Of a stretch of DNA of 41,313 nucleotides, positions 6,888 to 16,107 are shown one piece after another; the first letter of the stretch is position 1, and each line of letters starts with the position of its first letter. The position numbers and the translations under genes were made by a program. The notes below the pieces were generated by a model. It searched no databases, was not told where the DNA came from, and worked only from the letters and a program-made list of their open reading frames with translations. Location: positions 4,256,853 through 4,298,165 of the forward strand of contig NZ_GG770539.1 of assembly GCF_000154905.1 (NCBI RefSeq), read 5' to 3'. The stretch comes from Streptomyces sp. SPB074 (GTDB lineage Bacteria > Actinomycetota > Actinomycetes > Streptomycetales > Streptomycetaceae).

Positions 6888-7538
6888 ATGAGCACTGTTG
6901 ACATCCTTTCGCCCGCGGGCGACAAGGCCGGGACCGTCGAGCTCCCCGCGGAGATCTTCGACGCGAAGGTCAGCGTTCCGCTGATCCACCAGGTCGTCGT
7001 CGCTCAGCTGGCCGCTGCCCGTCAGGGCACGCACAAGACGAAGACGCGCGGCGAGGTCCGCGGCGGCGGCAAGAAGCCGTACCGCCAGAAGGGCACCGGC
7101 CGCGCCCGCCAGGGCTCGACCCGCGCCCCGCAGTTCGCCGGTGGTGGCGTCGTGCACGGTCCCGTGCCGCGCGACTACTCGCAGCGGACCCCGAAGAAGA
7201 TGAAGGCCGCCGCCCTCCGCGGTGCCCTCTCCGACCGGGCCCGCAACGCGCGCATCCACGTCGTCTCCGGCGTGATCGAGGGCGAGGTCTCCACGAAGGC
7301 CGCGAAGACGCTGTTCGGCAAGATCTCGGAGCGCAAGAACCTGCTCCTGGTCGCCGAGCGCTCCGACGAGGCCGCGTGGCTCTCCGCCCGCAACCTGCCC
7401 CGGGTGCACATCCTGGAGCCGGGCCAGCTGAACACGTACGACGTTCTCGTCTCGGACGACGTGGTCTTCACCCAGGCCGCTTTCGAGTCCTTCGTCGCCG
7501 GCCCGCAGGCCAACGACAAGGAAGGGAGCGACGCCTGA
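6888..7538 (+). CDS. rplD: 50S ribosomal protein L4
   Basis: 216 aa from the ATG at 6888, 7 bp after rplC; an in-frame opening further upstream lies inside rplC and is ignored. The tunnel loop is clear: [20 protein letters not shown], then [12 protein letters not shown] (about 52-87), which lines the exit tunnel near the macrolide site. In enterobacteria L4 represses its own operon; no such target can be shown here. The TGA stop overlaps the rplW ATG (TGATG at 7536-7540), implying translational coupling. Confidence 0.97.
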   Translation: MSTVDILSPAGDKAGTVELPAEIFDAKVSVPLIHQVVVAQLAAARQGTHKTKTRGEVRGGGKKPYRQKGTGRARQGSTRAPQFAGGGVVHGPVPRDYSQRTPKKMKAAALRGALSDRARNARIHVVSGVIEGEVSTKAAKTLFGKISERKNLLLVAERSDEAAWLSARNLPRVHILEPGQLNTYDVLVSDDVVFTQAAFESFVAGPQANDKEGSDA

Positions 7539-7957
7539 TGGCCACGCGTCACCCGAGCATCGCCTCCAAGGCGGCCAAGGCCGCCAAGGCCGCGCGCGTC
7601 GCCAAGGCGCGCCGCCACGAGGCCGAGGGAAAGAACACCGTCGAGACGCCGCTGAGCAAGAGCTTCACGGACCCCCGTGACGTCCTCCTGCGTCCGGTCG
7701 TCTCGGAGAAGAGCTACGCGCTGCTCGACGAGGGCAAGTACACCTTCATCGTCGACCCGCGGGCCAACAAGACCCAGATCAAGCAGGCCGTCCAGGCGGT
7801 CTTCGAGGTCAAGGTCACCGGGGTCAACACGATCAACCGCCAGGGCAAGCGCAAGCGCACCCGCACCGGCTTCGGCAAGCGTGCGGACAGCAAGCGCGCG
7901 ATCGTGACCCTCGCCGAGGGCGACCGTATCGACATCTTCGGCGGTCCGACCTCCTGA
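7538..7957 (+). CDS. rplW: 50S ribosomal protein L23 with basic N-terminal extension
   Basis: 139 aa, longer than the roughly 95-105 aa typical of bacterial L23. The core starts near residue 46 ([19 protein letters not shown]) and ends with [15 protein letters not shown] and the usual C-terminal strand. The first 45 residues are an Ala/Lys/Arg-rich helix-like extension ([18 protein letters not shown]), which I also recall in other streptomycetes, so the ATG overlapping the rplD stop is accepted. L23 lies at the tunnel exit and docks trigger factor and SRP. A hairpin with arms GACCTCC (7948-7954) and GGAGGTC (7959-7965) has this gene's stop codon in its loop. Confidence 0.95.
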   Translation: MATRHPSIASKAAKAAKAARVAKARRHEAEGKNTVETPLSKSFTDPRDVLLRPVVSEKSYALLDEGKYTFIVDPRANKTQIKQAVQAVFEVKVTGVNTINRQGKRKRTRTGFGKRADSKRAIVTLAEGDRIDIFGGPTS

Positions 7958-7997
7958 CGGAGGTCCGGATCGTTCGATATCGGACGAGGACTTAAGA

Positions 7998-8834
<837 letters not shown>

Positions 8835-8846
8835 GAGCGGGTTTAG

Positions 8847-9128
8847 ATGCCGCGCAGTCTCAAGAAGGGGCCCTTCGTCGACGACCACCTCATCAAGAAG
8901 GTGGACGTACAGAACGAAGCCGGCACCAAGAACGTCATCAAGACCTGGTCCCGTCGCTCGATGATCGTCCCGGCCATGCTCGGCCACACGATCGCGGTGC
9001 ACAACGGCAAGACCCACATCCCGGTGTTTGTCACCGAGTCCATGGTCGGCCACAAGCTCGGCGAGTTCTCGCCGACGCGCACCTTCCGGGGTCACGTCAA
9101 GGACGACCGGAAGTCGAAGCGCCGCTAA
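8847..9128 (+). CDS. rpsS: 30S ribosomal protein S19
   Basis: 93 aa. S19 sits in the 30S head with S13 and contacts the A-site tRNA region. The start [19 protein letters not shown] and the core [20 protein letters not shown] followed by [16 protein letters not shown] are typical. It lies 12 bp after rplB; rplV follows after 41 bp (17 bp if its upstream start is used). Confidence 0.98.
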   Translation: MPRSLKKGPFVDDHLIKKVDVQNEAGTKNVIKTWSRRSMIVPAMLGHTIAVHNGKTHIPVFVTESMVGHKLGEFSPTRTFRGHVKDDRKSKRR

Positions 9129-9169
9129 CGCGGGGTGAATGACCAATGACAGACACTGAAGGGACAACC

Positions 9170-9517
9170 ATGGAAGCCAGGGCCCAGGCGCGGTACATCC
9201 GCGTCACGCCCATGAAGGCCCGCCGTGTGGTGGACCTCATCCGTGGCATGGACGCCACGGAGGCCCAGGCGGTCCTGCGCTTCGCCCCGCAGGCCGCGAG
9301 TGAGCCCGTCGGCAAGGTGCTGGACAGCGCCATCGCCAACGCGGCCCACAACTACGACCACACCGACGCCTCCTCGCTGGTCATCAGCGAGGCGTACGTC
9401 GACGAGGGCCCGACGCTCAAGCGTTTCCGTCCGCGCGCCCAGGGCCGCGCCTACCGGATTCGCAAGCGGACCAGCCACATCACCGTGGTCGTCAGCGCCA
9501 AGGAAGGAACCCGGTAA
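9170..9517 (+). CDS. rplV: 50S ribosomal protein L22
   Basis: 115 aa from the ATG at 9170, preferred because GAAGGGA lies 5 nt upstream and [20 protein letters not shown] is the N-terminus I recall for streptomycete L22. An ATG at 9146, in frame eight codons earlier (MTDTEGTT), also has a GGGGTGA upstream and cannot be excluded. L22 sends a beta-hairpin (about [20 protein letters not shown]) into the exit tunnel, part of the macrolide gate. Its TAA overlaps the rpsC ATG (TAATG). Confidence 0.95.
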   Translation: MEARAQARYIRVTPMKARRVVDLIRGMDATEAQAVLRFAPQAASEPVGKVLDSAIANAAHNYDHTDASSLVISEAYVDEGPTLKRFRPRAQGRAYRIRKRTSHITVVVSAKEGTR

Positions 9518-10350
9518 TGGGCCAGAAGGTAAACCCGCACGGGTTCCGGCTCGGCATCACCACGGACTTCAAGTCGCGGTGGTACGCCGACAAGCTGTAC
9601 AAGGACTACGTCAAGGAAGACGTCGCCATTCGTCGCATGATGACGAAGGGCATGGAGCGCGCCGGCATCTCGAAGGTGGAGATCGAGCGCACCCGTGACC
9701 GCGTCCGCGTCGACATCCACACCGCCCGGCCGGGCATCGTCATCGGCCGTCGCGGCGCGGAGGCCGACCGCATCCGCGGCGAGCTGGAGAAGCTCACCGG
9801 CAAGCAGGTCCAGCTGAACATCCTTGAGGTCAAGAACCCCGAGGTCGACGCTCAGCTCGTGGCCCAGGCCGTCGCCGAGCAGCTCTCCAGCCGCGTCTCC
9901 TTCCGGCGGGCCATGCGCAAGAGTATGCAGTCCTCCATGAAGGCCGGTGCCAAGGGCATCAAGATCCAGTGCGGCGGTCGCCTCGGCGGCGCCGAGATGT
10001 CCCGCTCGGAGTTCTACCGCGAGGGCCGTGTGCCCCTGCACACGCTCCGCGCGAACGTGGACTACGGCTTCTTCGAGGCCAAGACCACCTTCGGCCGTAT
10101 CGGCGTGAAGGTCTGGATCTACAAGGGCGACGTCAAGAACATCGCCGAGGTTCGCGCCGAGAACGCCGCGGCCCGCGCCGGTAACCGTCCGGCCCGTGGC
10201 GGCAACGACCGCCCGGCCCGTGGTGGCCGCGGTGGCGAGCGTGGCGGTCGCGGTCGTAAGCCGCAGTCGACGCCGGCTGCCGAGGCCCCCAAGGCCGAGG
10301 CTCCTGCCGCCGCGTCCGCTCCGGCCGAGAGCACCGGAACGGAGGGCTGA
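9517..10350 (+). CDS. rpsC: 30S ribosomal protein S3 with Arg/Gly-rich tail
   Basis: 277 aa, longer than the 233 or so of enteric S3. Domain order: N-terminal domain starting [16 protein letters not shown]-type RNA-binding domain with the GxxG loop in [20 protein letters not shown]-terminal S3 domain with [20 protein letters not shown] and [20 protein letters not shown]. After about residue 218 comes an extension with repeated [11 protein letters not shown] units followed by an Ala/Pro/Glu tail, common in actinobacteria and probably disordered. S3 lines the mRNA entry channel. rplP begins 3 bp downstream. Confidence 0.97.
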   Translation: MGQKVNPHGFRLGITTDFKSRWYADKLYKDYVKEDVAIRRMMTKGMERAGISKVEIERTRDRVRVDIHTARPGIVIGRRGAEADRIRGELEKLTGKQVQLNILEVKNPEVDAQLVAQAVAEQLSSRVSFRRAMRKSMQSSMKAGAKGIKIQCGGRLGGAEMSRSEFYREGRVPLHTLRANVDYGFFEAKTTFGRIGVKVWIYKGDVKNIAEVRAENAAARAGNRPARGGNDRPARGGRGGERGGRGRKPQSTPAAEAPKAEAPAAASAPAESTGTEG

Positions 10351-10353
10351 CCC

Positions 10354-10773
10354 ATGCTGATCCCCCGCAGGGTCAAGCACCGCAAGCAGCACCACCCCAA
10401 GCGCGATGGCATGGCCAAGGGTGGTACGGAGGTCACGTTCGGCGAGTACGGCATCCAGGCCGTCACTCCCGCGTACGTCACCAACCGCCAGATCGAGGCG
10501 GCCCGTATCGCGATGACCCGTCACATCAAGCGTGGCGGCAAGGTCTGGATCAACATCTACCCGGACCGCCCGCTGACCAAGAAGCCCGCCGAGACCCGCA
10601 TGGGTTCCGGTAAGGGTTCGCCGGAGTGGTGGATCGCGAACGTCAAGCCCGGTCGGGTGATGTTCGAGCTCTCCTACCCGAACGAGAAGATCGCTCGTGA
10701 GGCGCTCACCCGCGCGGCTCACAAGCTCCCGATGAAGTGCCGGATCGTGCGGCGCGAGGCAGGTGAGGCGTGA
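10354..10773 (+). CDS. rplP: 50S ribosomal protein L16
   Basis: 139 aa. L16 sits near the A-site tRNA elbow in the 50S subunit. The start [19 protein letters not shown] and the core [20 protein letters not shown] and [20 protein letters not shown] are diagnostic. It lies 3 bp after rpsC; the stop TGA overlaps the rpmC start. Confidence 0.98.
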   Translation: MLIPRRVKHRKQHHPKRDGMAKGGTEVTFGEYGIQAVTPAYVTNRQIEAARIAMTRHIKRGGKVWINIYPDRPLTKKPAETRMGSGKGSPEWWIANVKPGRVMFELSYPNEKIAREALTRAAHKLPMKCRIVRREAGEA

Positions 10774-10997
10774 TGTCGGCCGGAACCAAGGCGTCCGAGC
10801 TGCGCGAGCTGGGCAACGAGGAGCTTGTTGCCAAGCTGACCGAGGCCAAGGAAGAGCTGTTCAACCTCCGCTTCCAGGCGGCGACCGGGCAGCTTGAGAA
10901 CCACGGCCGGCTGAAGGCCGTCCGCAAGGACATCGCCCGGATCTACACCCTGATGCGTGAGCGCGAGCTGGGCATCGAGACGGTGGAGAGCGCCTGA
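10773..10997 (+). CDS. rpmC: 50S ribosomal protein L29
   Basis: 74 aa from the ATG at 10773, overlapping the rplP stop (TGATG); a GTG three bases earlier is in frame but adds nothing. Two-helix protein with the L29 signature [20 protein letters not shown] and [17 protein letters not shown]29 is at the tunnel exit beside L23. The gene overlaps rpsQ by one base. Confidence 0.97.
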   Translation: MSAGTKASELRELGNEELVAKLTEAKEELFNLRFQAATGQLENHGRLKAVRKDIARIYTLMRERELGIETVESA

Positions 10998-11284
10998 TGA
11001 GCGAGAGCAACGTGACTGAAGAGACCAAGGCCGCGCGCGGTCAGCGCAAGGTCCGCGAGGGCCTTGTCGTCAGCGACAAGATGGACAAGACCGTCGTCGT
11101 CGCCGTCGAGGACCGCGTCAAGCACGCGCTGTACGGCAAGGTCATCCGCCGTACGCACCGCCTGAAGGCGCACGACGAGCAGAACTCCGCCGGTGTCGGC
11201 GACCGTGTCCTCCTCATGGAGACCCGGCCGCTGTCCGCCGGCAAGAACTGGCGCATCGTCGAGATCCTCGAAAAGGCCAAGTAA
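10997..11284 (+). CDS. rpsQ: 30S ribosomal protein S17
   Basis: 95 aa. OB-fold rRNA-binding protein of the 30S body; [33 protein letters not shown] and [13 protein letters not shown] are the S17 motifs. The N-terminal 14 residues ([14 protein letters not shown]) extend beyond the enteric protein. It is the last gene of the S10 operon and is followed by a 107-bp gap with two strong hairpins before rplN. Confidence 0.97.
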   Translation: MSESNVTEETKAARGQRKVREGLVVSDKMDKTVVVAVEDRVKHALYGKVIRRTHRLKAHDEQNSAGVGDRVLLMETRPLSAGKNWRIVEILEKAK

Positions 11285-11289
11285 ACCCT

Positions 11290-11315
11290 TCCGAGGGGCA
11301 CTTCGTCCCCTCGGA
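11290..11315 (+). terminator. Hairpin after rpsQ
   Basis: Arms TCCGAGGGG (11290-11298) and CCCCTCGGA (11307-11315) pair perfectly around an 8-nt loop, starting six bases after the rpsQ stop. No U-run follows, as is common for actinobacterial terminators. It may end or attenuate S10 operon transcription. Confidence 0.55.
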
Positions 11316-11331
11316 CCAGTTCCGCCAGGCT

Positions 11332-11363
11332 CCGGGGGCCGCGCTCACGAGTACGGCCCCCGG
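11332..11363 (+). terminator. Second hairpin in the rpsQ-rplN gap
   Basis: Arms CCGGGGGCCG (11332-11341) and CGGCCCCCGG (11354-11363) pair perfectly around a 12-nt loop, 28 bp before the rplN start. With the preceding hairpin it forms a tandem structure at the S10/spc boundary. It could be a terminator, a processing site or part of the rplN leader. Confidence 0.5.
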
Positions 11364-11391
11364 GGAACCGGCAGACGATCAGGAGACAGAC

Positions 11392-11760
11392 GTGATCCAG
11401 CAGGAGTCGCGACTGCGTGTCGCCGACAACACGGGTGCGAAGGAAATCCTCACCATCCGTGTTCTCGGTGGCTCCGGTCGCCGCTACGCGGGCATCGGTG
11501 ACGTCATCGTCGCCACCGTGAAGGACGCGATCCCCGGTGGCAACGTGAAGAAGGGTGACGTCGTCAAGGCGGTCATCGTTCGCACCGTCAAGGAGCGTCG
11601 CCGTCAGGACGGCTCGTACATCCGCTTCGACGAGAACGCCGCCGTCATTCTCAAGAACGACGGCGACCCCCGCGGCACCCGTATCTTCGGCCCGGTCGGC
11701 CGTGAGCTGCGCGAGAAGAAGTTCATGAAGATCATCTCGCTCGCGCCGGAGGTGCTGTAA
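11392..11760 (+). CDS. rplN: 50S ribosomal protein L14
   Basis: 122 aa from the GTG at 11392, with AGGAGA 5 nt upstream. L14 forms the subunit bridge with 16S rRNA and binds the silencing factor RsfS. The N-terminus [20 protein letters not shown] and the core [20 protein letters not shown] and [14 protein letters not shown] are canonical. First gene of the spc operon; rplX follows after 2 bp. Confidence 0.98.
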   Translation: MIQQESRLRVADNTGAKEILTIRVLGGSGRRYAGIGDVIVATVKDAIPGGNVKKGDVVKAVIVRTVKERRRQDGSYIRFDENAAVILKNDGDPRGTRIFGPVGRELREKKFMKIISLAPEVL

Positions 11761-11762
11761 GC

Positions 11763-12086
11763 ATGAAGATCAAGAAGGGCGACCTGGTCCAGGTCATCAC
11801 CGGTAAGGACAAGGGCAAGCAGGGCAAGGTCATCGCGGCCTTCCCCCGCGAGGACCGCGTCCTGGTCGAGGGTGTCAACCGGGTCAAGAAGCACACCAAG
11901 GCGAACCAGCCCGGGCAGGCCTCGCAGGCCGGTGGCATCATCACCACCGAGGCGCCGGTCCACGTGAGCAACGTGCAGCTGGTCGTGGAGAAGGACGGCA
12001 ACAAGGTCGTCACCCGCGTCGGCTACCGCTTCGACGAGGACGGCAACAAGATCCGCGTTGCCAAGCGGACGGGTGAGGACATCTGA
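11763..12086 (+). CDS. rplX: 50S ribosomal protein L24
   Basis: 107 aa. The KOW motif is at the N-terminus ([20 protein letters not shown]), typical of this assembly-initiator protein of the 50S subunit. Middle: [20 protein letters not shown]. It lies 2 bp after rplN, and its TGA overlaps the rplE ATG (TGATG at 12084-12088). Confidence 0.98.
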   Translation: MKIKKGDLVQVITGKDKGKQGKVIAAFPREDRVLVEGVNRVKKHTKANQPGQASQAGGIITTEAPVHVSNVQLVVEKDGNKVVTRVGYRFDEDGNKIRVAKRTGEDI

Positions 12087-12643
12087 TGACGACCACCACT
12101 GCCCCCCGCCTCAAGCAGAAGTACCGCGAGGAGATCGCGGGCAAGCTGCGTGACGAGTTCAAGTACGAGAACGTCATGCAGATCCCCGGTCTCGTCAAGA
12201 TCGTGGTCAACATGGGTGTCGGCGACGCCGCCCGTGACTCGAAGCTGATGGACGGCGCCATCCGCGACCTCACCACGATCACCGGCCAGAAGCCGGCCGT
12301 GACGAAGGCCCGGAAGTCCATCGCGCAGTTCAAGCTGCGCGAGGGCCAGCCCATCGGCGCCCACGTCACGCTCCGCGGCGACCGCATGTGGGAGTTCCTG
12401 GACCGCACCCTGTCGCTCGCGCTCCCGCGCATCCGCGACTTCCGCGGCCTGTCCCCCAAGCAGTTCGACGGCCGTGGCAACTACACCTTCGGTCTCACCG
12501 AGCAGGTCATGTTCCACGAGATCGACCAGGACAAGATCGACCGCACCCGGGGTATGGACATCACCGTGGTGACCACGGCGACCAACGACGAAGAGGGCCG
12601 CGCGCTCCTCCGTCACCTCGGCTTCCCGTTCAAGGAGGCGTGA
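12086..12643 (+). CDS. rplE: 50S ribosomal protein L5
   Basis: 185 aa. 5S rRNA-binding protein of the central protuberance; contacts S13 across the subunits. Motifs: [40 protein letters not shown] and [19 protein letters not shown]. Coupled to rplX by a one-base overlap; rpsN begins 3 bp downstream. Confidence 0.98.
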   Translation: MTTTTAPRLKQKYREEIAGKLRDEFKYENVMQIPGLVKIVVNMGVGDAARDSKLMDGAIRDLTTITGQKPAVTKARKSIAQFKLREGQPIGAHVTLRGDRMWEFLDRTLSLALPRIRDFRGLSPKQFDGRGNYTFGLTEQVMFHEIDQDKIDRTRGMDITVVTTATNDEEGRALLRHLGFPFKEA

Positions 12644-12646
12644 GCC

Positions 12647-12832
12647 GTGGCGAAGAAGGCTCTCATCGCAAAGTCCGAGCGCAAGCCGAAGTTCGGCGTG
12701 CGCGCGTACACCCGCTGCCAGCGCTGCGGGCGTCCGCACTCCGTCTACCGCAAGTTCGGCCTGTGCCGCGTGTGCCTTCGTGAGATGGCGCACCGCGGCG
12801 AGCTGCCGGGCGTGACCAAGAGCAGCTGGTAG
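12647..12832 (+). CDS. rpsN: 30S ribosomal protein S14, zinc-binding (type Z) form
   Basis: 61 aa from the GTG at 12647. The short length and two CxxC pairs (CQRC and CRVC, residues 24-27 and 40-43) mark the zinc-ribbon C+ form. Actinobacteria often keep a zinc-free paralogue elsewhere under Zur control; none is in this window. S14 helps assemble the 30S head. It ends the first half of the spc operon: a 238-bp gap with hairpins separates it from rpsH. Confidence 0.97.
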   Translation: MAKKALIAKSERKPKFGVRAYTRCQRCGRPHSVYRKFGLCRVCLREMAHRGELPGVTKSSW

Positions 12833-12851
12833 TCACCCCTTTCAGGGTGAC
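12832..12851 (+). terminator. Hairpin directly after rpsN
   Basis: GTCACCC (12832-12838) and GGGTGAC (12845-12851) pair perfectly with a 6-nt loop; the left arm begins at the last base of the rpsN stop codon. No U-run. A weak terminator or a 3'-end stabiliser. Confidence 0.4.
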
Positions 12852-12879
12852 GCCAGCCTCTCGGTAAGCATCGGGGCGT

Positions 12880-12928
12880 GCGGGACGCCGCTCTCCATGG
12901 CTTAGTCTTGGAGGGTTGGGCGTCCCGC
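12880..12928 (+). promoter_or_regulatory. Large two-tier hairpin in the rpsN-rpsH gap
   Basis: Outer arms GCGGGACGCC (12880-12889) and GGCGTCCCGC (12919-12928) are perfectly complementary. Inside is a second stem, CTCCA (12893-12897) with TGGAG (12909-12913). The apical loop includes TAGTCT, which could also read as a -10 hexamer. Position, before rpsH, suggests control of the second half of the spc operon, for example by S8 or L5; that is inference. Confidence 0.5.
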
Positions 12929-13070
12929 CGCCCTGGACCACTGGCGGGCACACGCCCGCAGTCAACGCTTACTACGCCGTAGGTCCCCGCGCCGCACCCG
13001 TCCCGTCCCGGATCGGGGAGAGGGATGGCGCACATAGGAAACCACGGCGAGAAAGGCCCAAGGCCAATTC

Positions 13071-13469
13071 ATGACCATGACTGATCCCATCGCGGACATG
13101 CTGACGCGTCTGCGGAACGCCAACTCGGCGTACCACGACTCCGTGTCGATGCCGCACAGCAAGATCAAGTCGCACATCGCGGAGATCCTCCAGCAGGAGG
13201 GTTTCATCACCGGCTGGAAGACCGAGGACGCCGAGGTCGGCAAGAACCTCGTCATCGAGCTGAAGTTCGGTCCGAACCGTGAGCGCTCCATCGCGGGCAT
13301 CAAGCGGATCTCGAAGCCGGGCCTGCGGGTCTACGCGAAGTCCACCAACCTGCCGAAGGTGCTCGGCGGCCTGGGCGTGGCGGTCATCTCCACGTCGCAC
13401 GGTCTGCTCACCGACAAGCAGGCGTCGAAGAAGGGCGTGGGTGGGGAAGTCCTCGCCTACGTCTGGTAG
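13071..13469 (+). CDS. rpsH: 30S ribosomal protein S8
   Basis: 132 aa. S8 binds the central domain of 16S rRNA and is the known autogenous repressor of the spc operon in enterobacteria. Start [21 protein letters not shown]-terminal signature [25 protein letters not shown] rather than MTD is used because the first ATG has GGCCAA upstream and no better site; the true start may be the second Met. It follows a 238-bp structured gap; rplF begins 21 bp downstream. Confidence 0.97.
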   Translation: MTMTDPIADMLTRLRNANSAYHDSVSMPHSKIKSHIAEILQQEGFITGWKTEDAEVGKNLVIELKFGPNRERSIAGIKRISKPGLRVYAKSTNLPKVLGGLGVAVISTSHGLLTDKQASKKGVGGEVLAYVW

Positions 13470-13490
13470 TCGGGAACGGAGAAAAGCAAC

Positions 13491-14030
13491 ATGTCGCGAA
13501 TCGGCAAGCTGCCCATCACGGTTCCCGCCGGCGTGGACGTCACCATCGACGGGCGCAAGGTGGACGTGAAGGGCCCCAAGGGCACCCTCAGCCACACCAT
13601 CGCCGCCCCGATCGACATCGCCAAGGGCGAGGACGGCACCCTCGCGGTGACCCGCCCCAACGACGAGCGTCAGAACAGGGCTCTGCACGGCCTGTCTCGC
13701 ACGCTGGTGGCGAACATGATCACCGGCGTGACCCAGGGTTACGTGAAGAAGCTCGAAATCAGCGGTGTCGGCTACCGCGTCCAGGCGAAGGGCTCCAACC
13801 TGGAGTTCGCCCTGGGCTACAGCCACCCCATCACGATCGAGGCGCCCGAGGGCATCTCGTTCAAGGTGGAGAACCCCACCCACTTCTCGGTCGAGGGCAT
13901 CGACAAGCAGAAGGTGGGCGAGGTCGCCGCGAACATCCGCAAGCTGCGCAAGCCCGACCCGTACAAGGCCAAGGGTGTCAAGTACGAGGGCGAAGTCATC
14001 CGCCGCAAGGTCGGAAAGGCGGGTAAGTAA
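13491..14030 (+). CDS. rplF: 50S ribosomal protein L6
   Basis: 179 aa. Two tandem L6 repeats: first half with [20 protein letters not shown], second half with [20 protein letters not shown]. The C-terminus [20 protein letters not shown] carries the family signature. L6 lies near the sarcin-ricin loop. It begins 21 bp after rpsH, with rplR 3 bp downstream. Confidence 0.98.
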   Translation: MSRIGKLPITVPAGVDVTIDGRKVDVKGPKGTLSHTIAAPIDIAKGEDGTLAVTRPNDERQNRALHGLSRTLVANMITGVTQGYVKKLEISGVGYRVQAKGSNLEFALGYSHPITIEAPEGISFKVENPTHFSVEGIDKQKVGEVAANIRKLRKPDPYKAKGVKYEGEVIRRKVGKAGK

Positions 14031-14033
14031 GCC

Positions 14034-14417
14034 ATGGCATTCGGCGTAAAGATCGCCAAGGGCGACGCCTACAAGCGCGCCGCCATCAAGCGGCGGCACA
14101 TCCGCGTCCGCAAGCACGTCTCCGGTACGCCGGAGCGTCCGCGCCTGGTCGTGACGCGTTCCAACCGCCACATGGTCGCCCAGGTGATCGACGACATCAA
14201 GGGTCACACCCTGGCGTCGGCGTCCACCCTGGACAGCTCGATCCGCGGCACCGAGGGCGACAAGAGCGCCCTGGCCAAGCAGGTCGGCGCGCTCGTCGCC
14301 GAGCGTGCCAAGGCCGCGGGTGTCGAGGCCGTCGTGTTCGACCGTGGTGGCAACAAGTACGCGGGGCGCATCGCCGCCCTCGCGGACGCCGCCCGCGAGG
14401 CCGGGCTCAAGTTCTGA
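14034..14417 (+). CDS. rplR: 50S ribosomal protein L18
   Basis: 127 aa. L18 delivers 5S rRNA to the 50S central protuberance together with L5. Motifs: basic N-terminus [40 protein letters not shown], and the C-terminal [20 protein letters not shown]. It is 3 bp after rplF. A 63-bp gap with a small stem (AGCGAC 14432-14437, GTCGCT 14443-14448) precedes rpsE. Confidence 0.98.
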   Translation: MAFGVKIAKGDAYKRAAIKRRHIRVRKHVSGTPERPRLVVTRSNRHMVAQVIDDIKGHTLASASTLDSSIRGTEGDKSALAKQVGALVAERAKAAGVEAVVFDRGGNKYAGRIAALADAAREAGLKF

Positions 14418-14480
14418 GCCGCCCGTCGCACAGCGACGTGAAGTCGCTGCGTAGCTAGCGGAAAAGAGAGAGGTAATCCA

Positions 14481-15083
14481 ATGGCTGGACCCCAGCGCCG
14501 CGGTAGCGGTGCCGGTGGCGAGCGGCGGGACCGGAAGGGCCGTGACGGCGGAGCTTCCGCCGCCGAGAAGACCGCGTACGTCGAGCGTGTCGTCGCGATC
14601 AACCGTGTCGCCAAGGTAGTCAAGGGTGGTCGCCGCTTCAGCTTCACCGCGCTGGTCGTGGTGGGCGACGCGGACGGCACCGTCGGTGTCGGCTACGGCA
14701 AGGCCAAGGAGGTGCCGGCCGCCATCGCCAAGGGTGTGGAGGAGGCCAAGAAGCACTTCTTCAAGGTCCCCCGTATCCAGGGCACCATCCCGCACCCGAT
14801 CCAGGGTGAGAAGGCGGCCGGTGTCGTGCTCCTCAAGCCGGCGTCCCCCGGTACCGGCGTCATCGCCGGTGGCCCGGTGCGTGCCGTCCTGGAGTGCGCG
14901 GGCGTGCACGACATCCTGTCGAAGTCGCTCGGCTCCGACAACGCCATCAACATCGTCCACGCGACCGTGGCGGCCCTCAAGGGCCTCCAGCGTCCCGAGG
15001 AGATCGCGGCCCGCCGCGGTCTGCCCCTGGAGGACGTGGCCCCCGCGGCCCTGCTCCGTGCGCGTGCCGGGGCGGGTGTCTGA
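14481..15083 (+). CDS. rpsE: 30S ribosomal protein S5
   Basis: 200 aa. S5 acts in decoding fidelity and mRNA unwinding; changes in its loop give spectinomycin resistance elsewhere. The S5 domain carries the classic motifs [23 protein letters not shown] (here [20 protein letters not shown]) and [21 protein letters not shown] 30-residue Gly/Arg-rich N-terminal extension is usual for actinobacteria. AGAGAGAGG lies upstream of the ATG. The TGA overlaps the rpmD ATG. Confidence 0.98.
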   Translation: MAGPQRRGSGAGGERRDRKGRDGGASAAEKTAYVERVVAINRVAKVVKGGRRFSFTALVVVGDADGTVGVGYGKAKEVPAAIAKGVEEAKKHFFKVPRIQGTIPHPIQGEKAAGVVLLKPASPGTGVIAGGPVRAVLECAGVHDILSKSLGSDNAINIVHATVAALKGLQRPEEIAARRGLPLEDVAPAALLRARAGAGV

Positions 15084-15265
15084 TGGCCCGCCTCAAGATC
15101 ACGCAGACGAAGTCGTACATCGGCAGCAAGCAGAACCACCGTGACACCCTGCGTTCGCTCGGCCTCAAGCGCCTGAACGACACGGTTGTCAAGGAGGATC
15201 GTCCCGAGTTCCGCGGCATGGTGCACACCGTCCGCCACCTCGTGACGGTCGAGGAGGTCGACTGA
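15083..15265 (+). CDS. rpmD: 50S ribosomal protein L30
   Basis: 60 aa from the ATG at 15083, which overlaps the rpsE stop (TGATG). Motifs [20 protein letters not shown] and [20 protein letters not shown] identify L30. One base separates it from rplO. Confidence 0.97.
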   Translation: MARLKITQTKSYIGSKQNHRDTLRSLGLKRLNDTVVKEDRPEFRGMVHTVRHLVTVEEVD

Positions 15266-15266
15266 C

Positions 15267-15722
15267 ATGGGCGAGCAGAAGCCGCTCAAGGTCCACAACC
15301 TCCGTCCGGCCCCCGGCGCCAAGACCGCCAAGACCCGTGTGGGTCGTGGTGAGGCGTCGAAGGGTAAGACGGCTGGTCGTGGCACCAAGGGCACCAAGGC
15401 CCGCTACCAGGTTCCGGAGCGCTTCGAGGGTGGGCAGATGCCCCTCCACATGCGTCTCCCGAAGCTCAAGGGCTTCAAGAACCCGTTCCGCACCGAGTAC
15501 CAGGTCGTCAACCTCGACAAGCTGGTCGCCCTCTACCCCGAGGGTGGCGAGGTCACGGTCGAGGACCTGGTCGCCAAGGGCGCGGTCCGCAAGAACAGCC
15601 TCGTGAAGGTGCTCGGCCAGGGCGACCTCTCCGTGGCGCTGACGGTGAAGGTCGACAAGGTCTCCACCTCCGCCAAGGAGAAGATCGCCGCCGCCGGCGG
15701 CACCGTCACCGAGCTCGTCTGA
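15267..15722 (+). CDS. rplO: 50S ribosomal protein L15
   Basis: 151 aa. Gly-rich, Arg/Lys-rich N-terminal extension typical of L15 ([20 protein letters not shown]) followed by [20 protein letters not shown] and the globular C-terminus. L15 is a late 50S assembly protein. It is the last gene of the spc ribosomal set; a very strong hairpin follows and separates it from secY. Confidence 0.98.
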   Translation: MGEQKPLKVHNLRPAPGAKTAKTRVGRGEASKGKTAGRGTKGTKARYQVPERFEGGQMPLHMRLPKLKGFKNPFRTEYQVVNLDKLVALYPEGGEVTVEDLVAKGAVRKNSLVKVLGQGDLSVALTVKVDKVSTSAKEKIAAAGGTVTELV

Positions 15723-15782
15723 GCCTTCGAGGCCCGGACGCGTGAAGTGCCCCCACCGTGAGGCACTTCGGCGACGTACACC

Positions 15783-15827
15783 CCACCGGGGACACTCCAG
15801 GGTTCTTCCCTGGGGTGTCCCCGGTGG
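15783..15827 (+). terminator. Strong intrinsic terminator after rplO
   Basis: The 20-nt arms at 15783-15802 and 15808-15827 are complementary at every position except one G-U pair, around a 5-nt loop TTCTT. No U-run follows. It is the strongest hairpin in the ribosomal block and sits 60 bp after the rplO stop. Confidence 0.85.
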
Positions 15828-15901
15828 TCGTTGTGGGGGGTGTGCGCCGGTGTGTGGTGCTGTGGCCCACGCCTCCGGCACGCGCTCCCCTTCGCCGGTC
15901 G

Positions 15902-15931
15902 TTCCCCAGGGACAGGGAGCGCCGGTAAGGT
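15902..15931 (+). promoter_or_regulatory. Candidate secY promoter
   Basis: TTCCCC (15902-15907) and TAAGGT (15926-15931), 18-bp spacer. The -10 is good for an actinobacterial housekeeping promoter, the -35 weak. The position between the rplO terminator and secY supports it. Confidence 0.35.
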
Positions 15932-15997
15932 GGCGTCGACTGTGCCGCGTGGCGTGTCCCTCCGGGGTGTCACGCGGTTGTCTCTGTGAGAACAACG

Positions 15998-16037
15998 CAG
16001 TACCGCAGTAGTTCCCTCAGTACCGCAGTAGTTCCGT
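15998..16037 (+). repeat. Two tandem 20-bp repeats upstream of secY
   Basis: Unit 1 (15998-16017) and unit 2 (16018-16037) differ at one base; the unit reads CAGTACCGCAGTAGTTCC plus two bases. A partial third copy (CAGTTCCGTTACCG) follows. They lie in the presumed 5' leader of secY, 70-110 bp before its start. Confidence 0.8.
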
Positions 16038-16107
16038 CAGTTCCGTTACCGCCGAACCTCAAGACCGTCACCTCTGGCGCAGTAGCGCGGGGGTCGCAGG
16101 AGGCACC

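Larger units (their letters stand above)
15723..16107. other. 385-bp gene-free region between rplO and secY
   Basis: No credible gene. It contains a 20-bp-stem terminator (15783-15827), a possible promoter TTCCCC (15902-15907) / TAAGGT (15926-15931) with an 18-bp spacer, and two tandem 20-bp repeats (15998-16037) in the presumed secY leader. In many bacteria secY is co-transcribed with rplO; the terminator and new promoter argue for a separate secY-adk unit here. Confidence 0.55.

Noticed and set aside
9146..9169. Upstream ATG for L22
   Set aside because: Possible, but the ATG at 9170 has the better-spaced SD and matches the family N-terminus; recorded as an alternative.
12972..14960. A 662-codon open frame opposite rpsH-rplF-rplR-rpsE
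   Set aside because: The four ribosomal proteins on the plus strand are certain; the opposite frame is a composition artefact.
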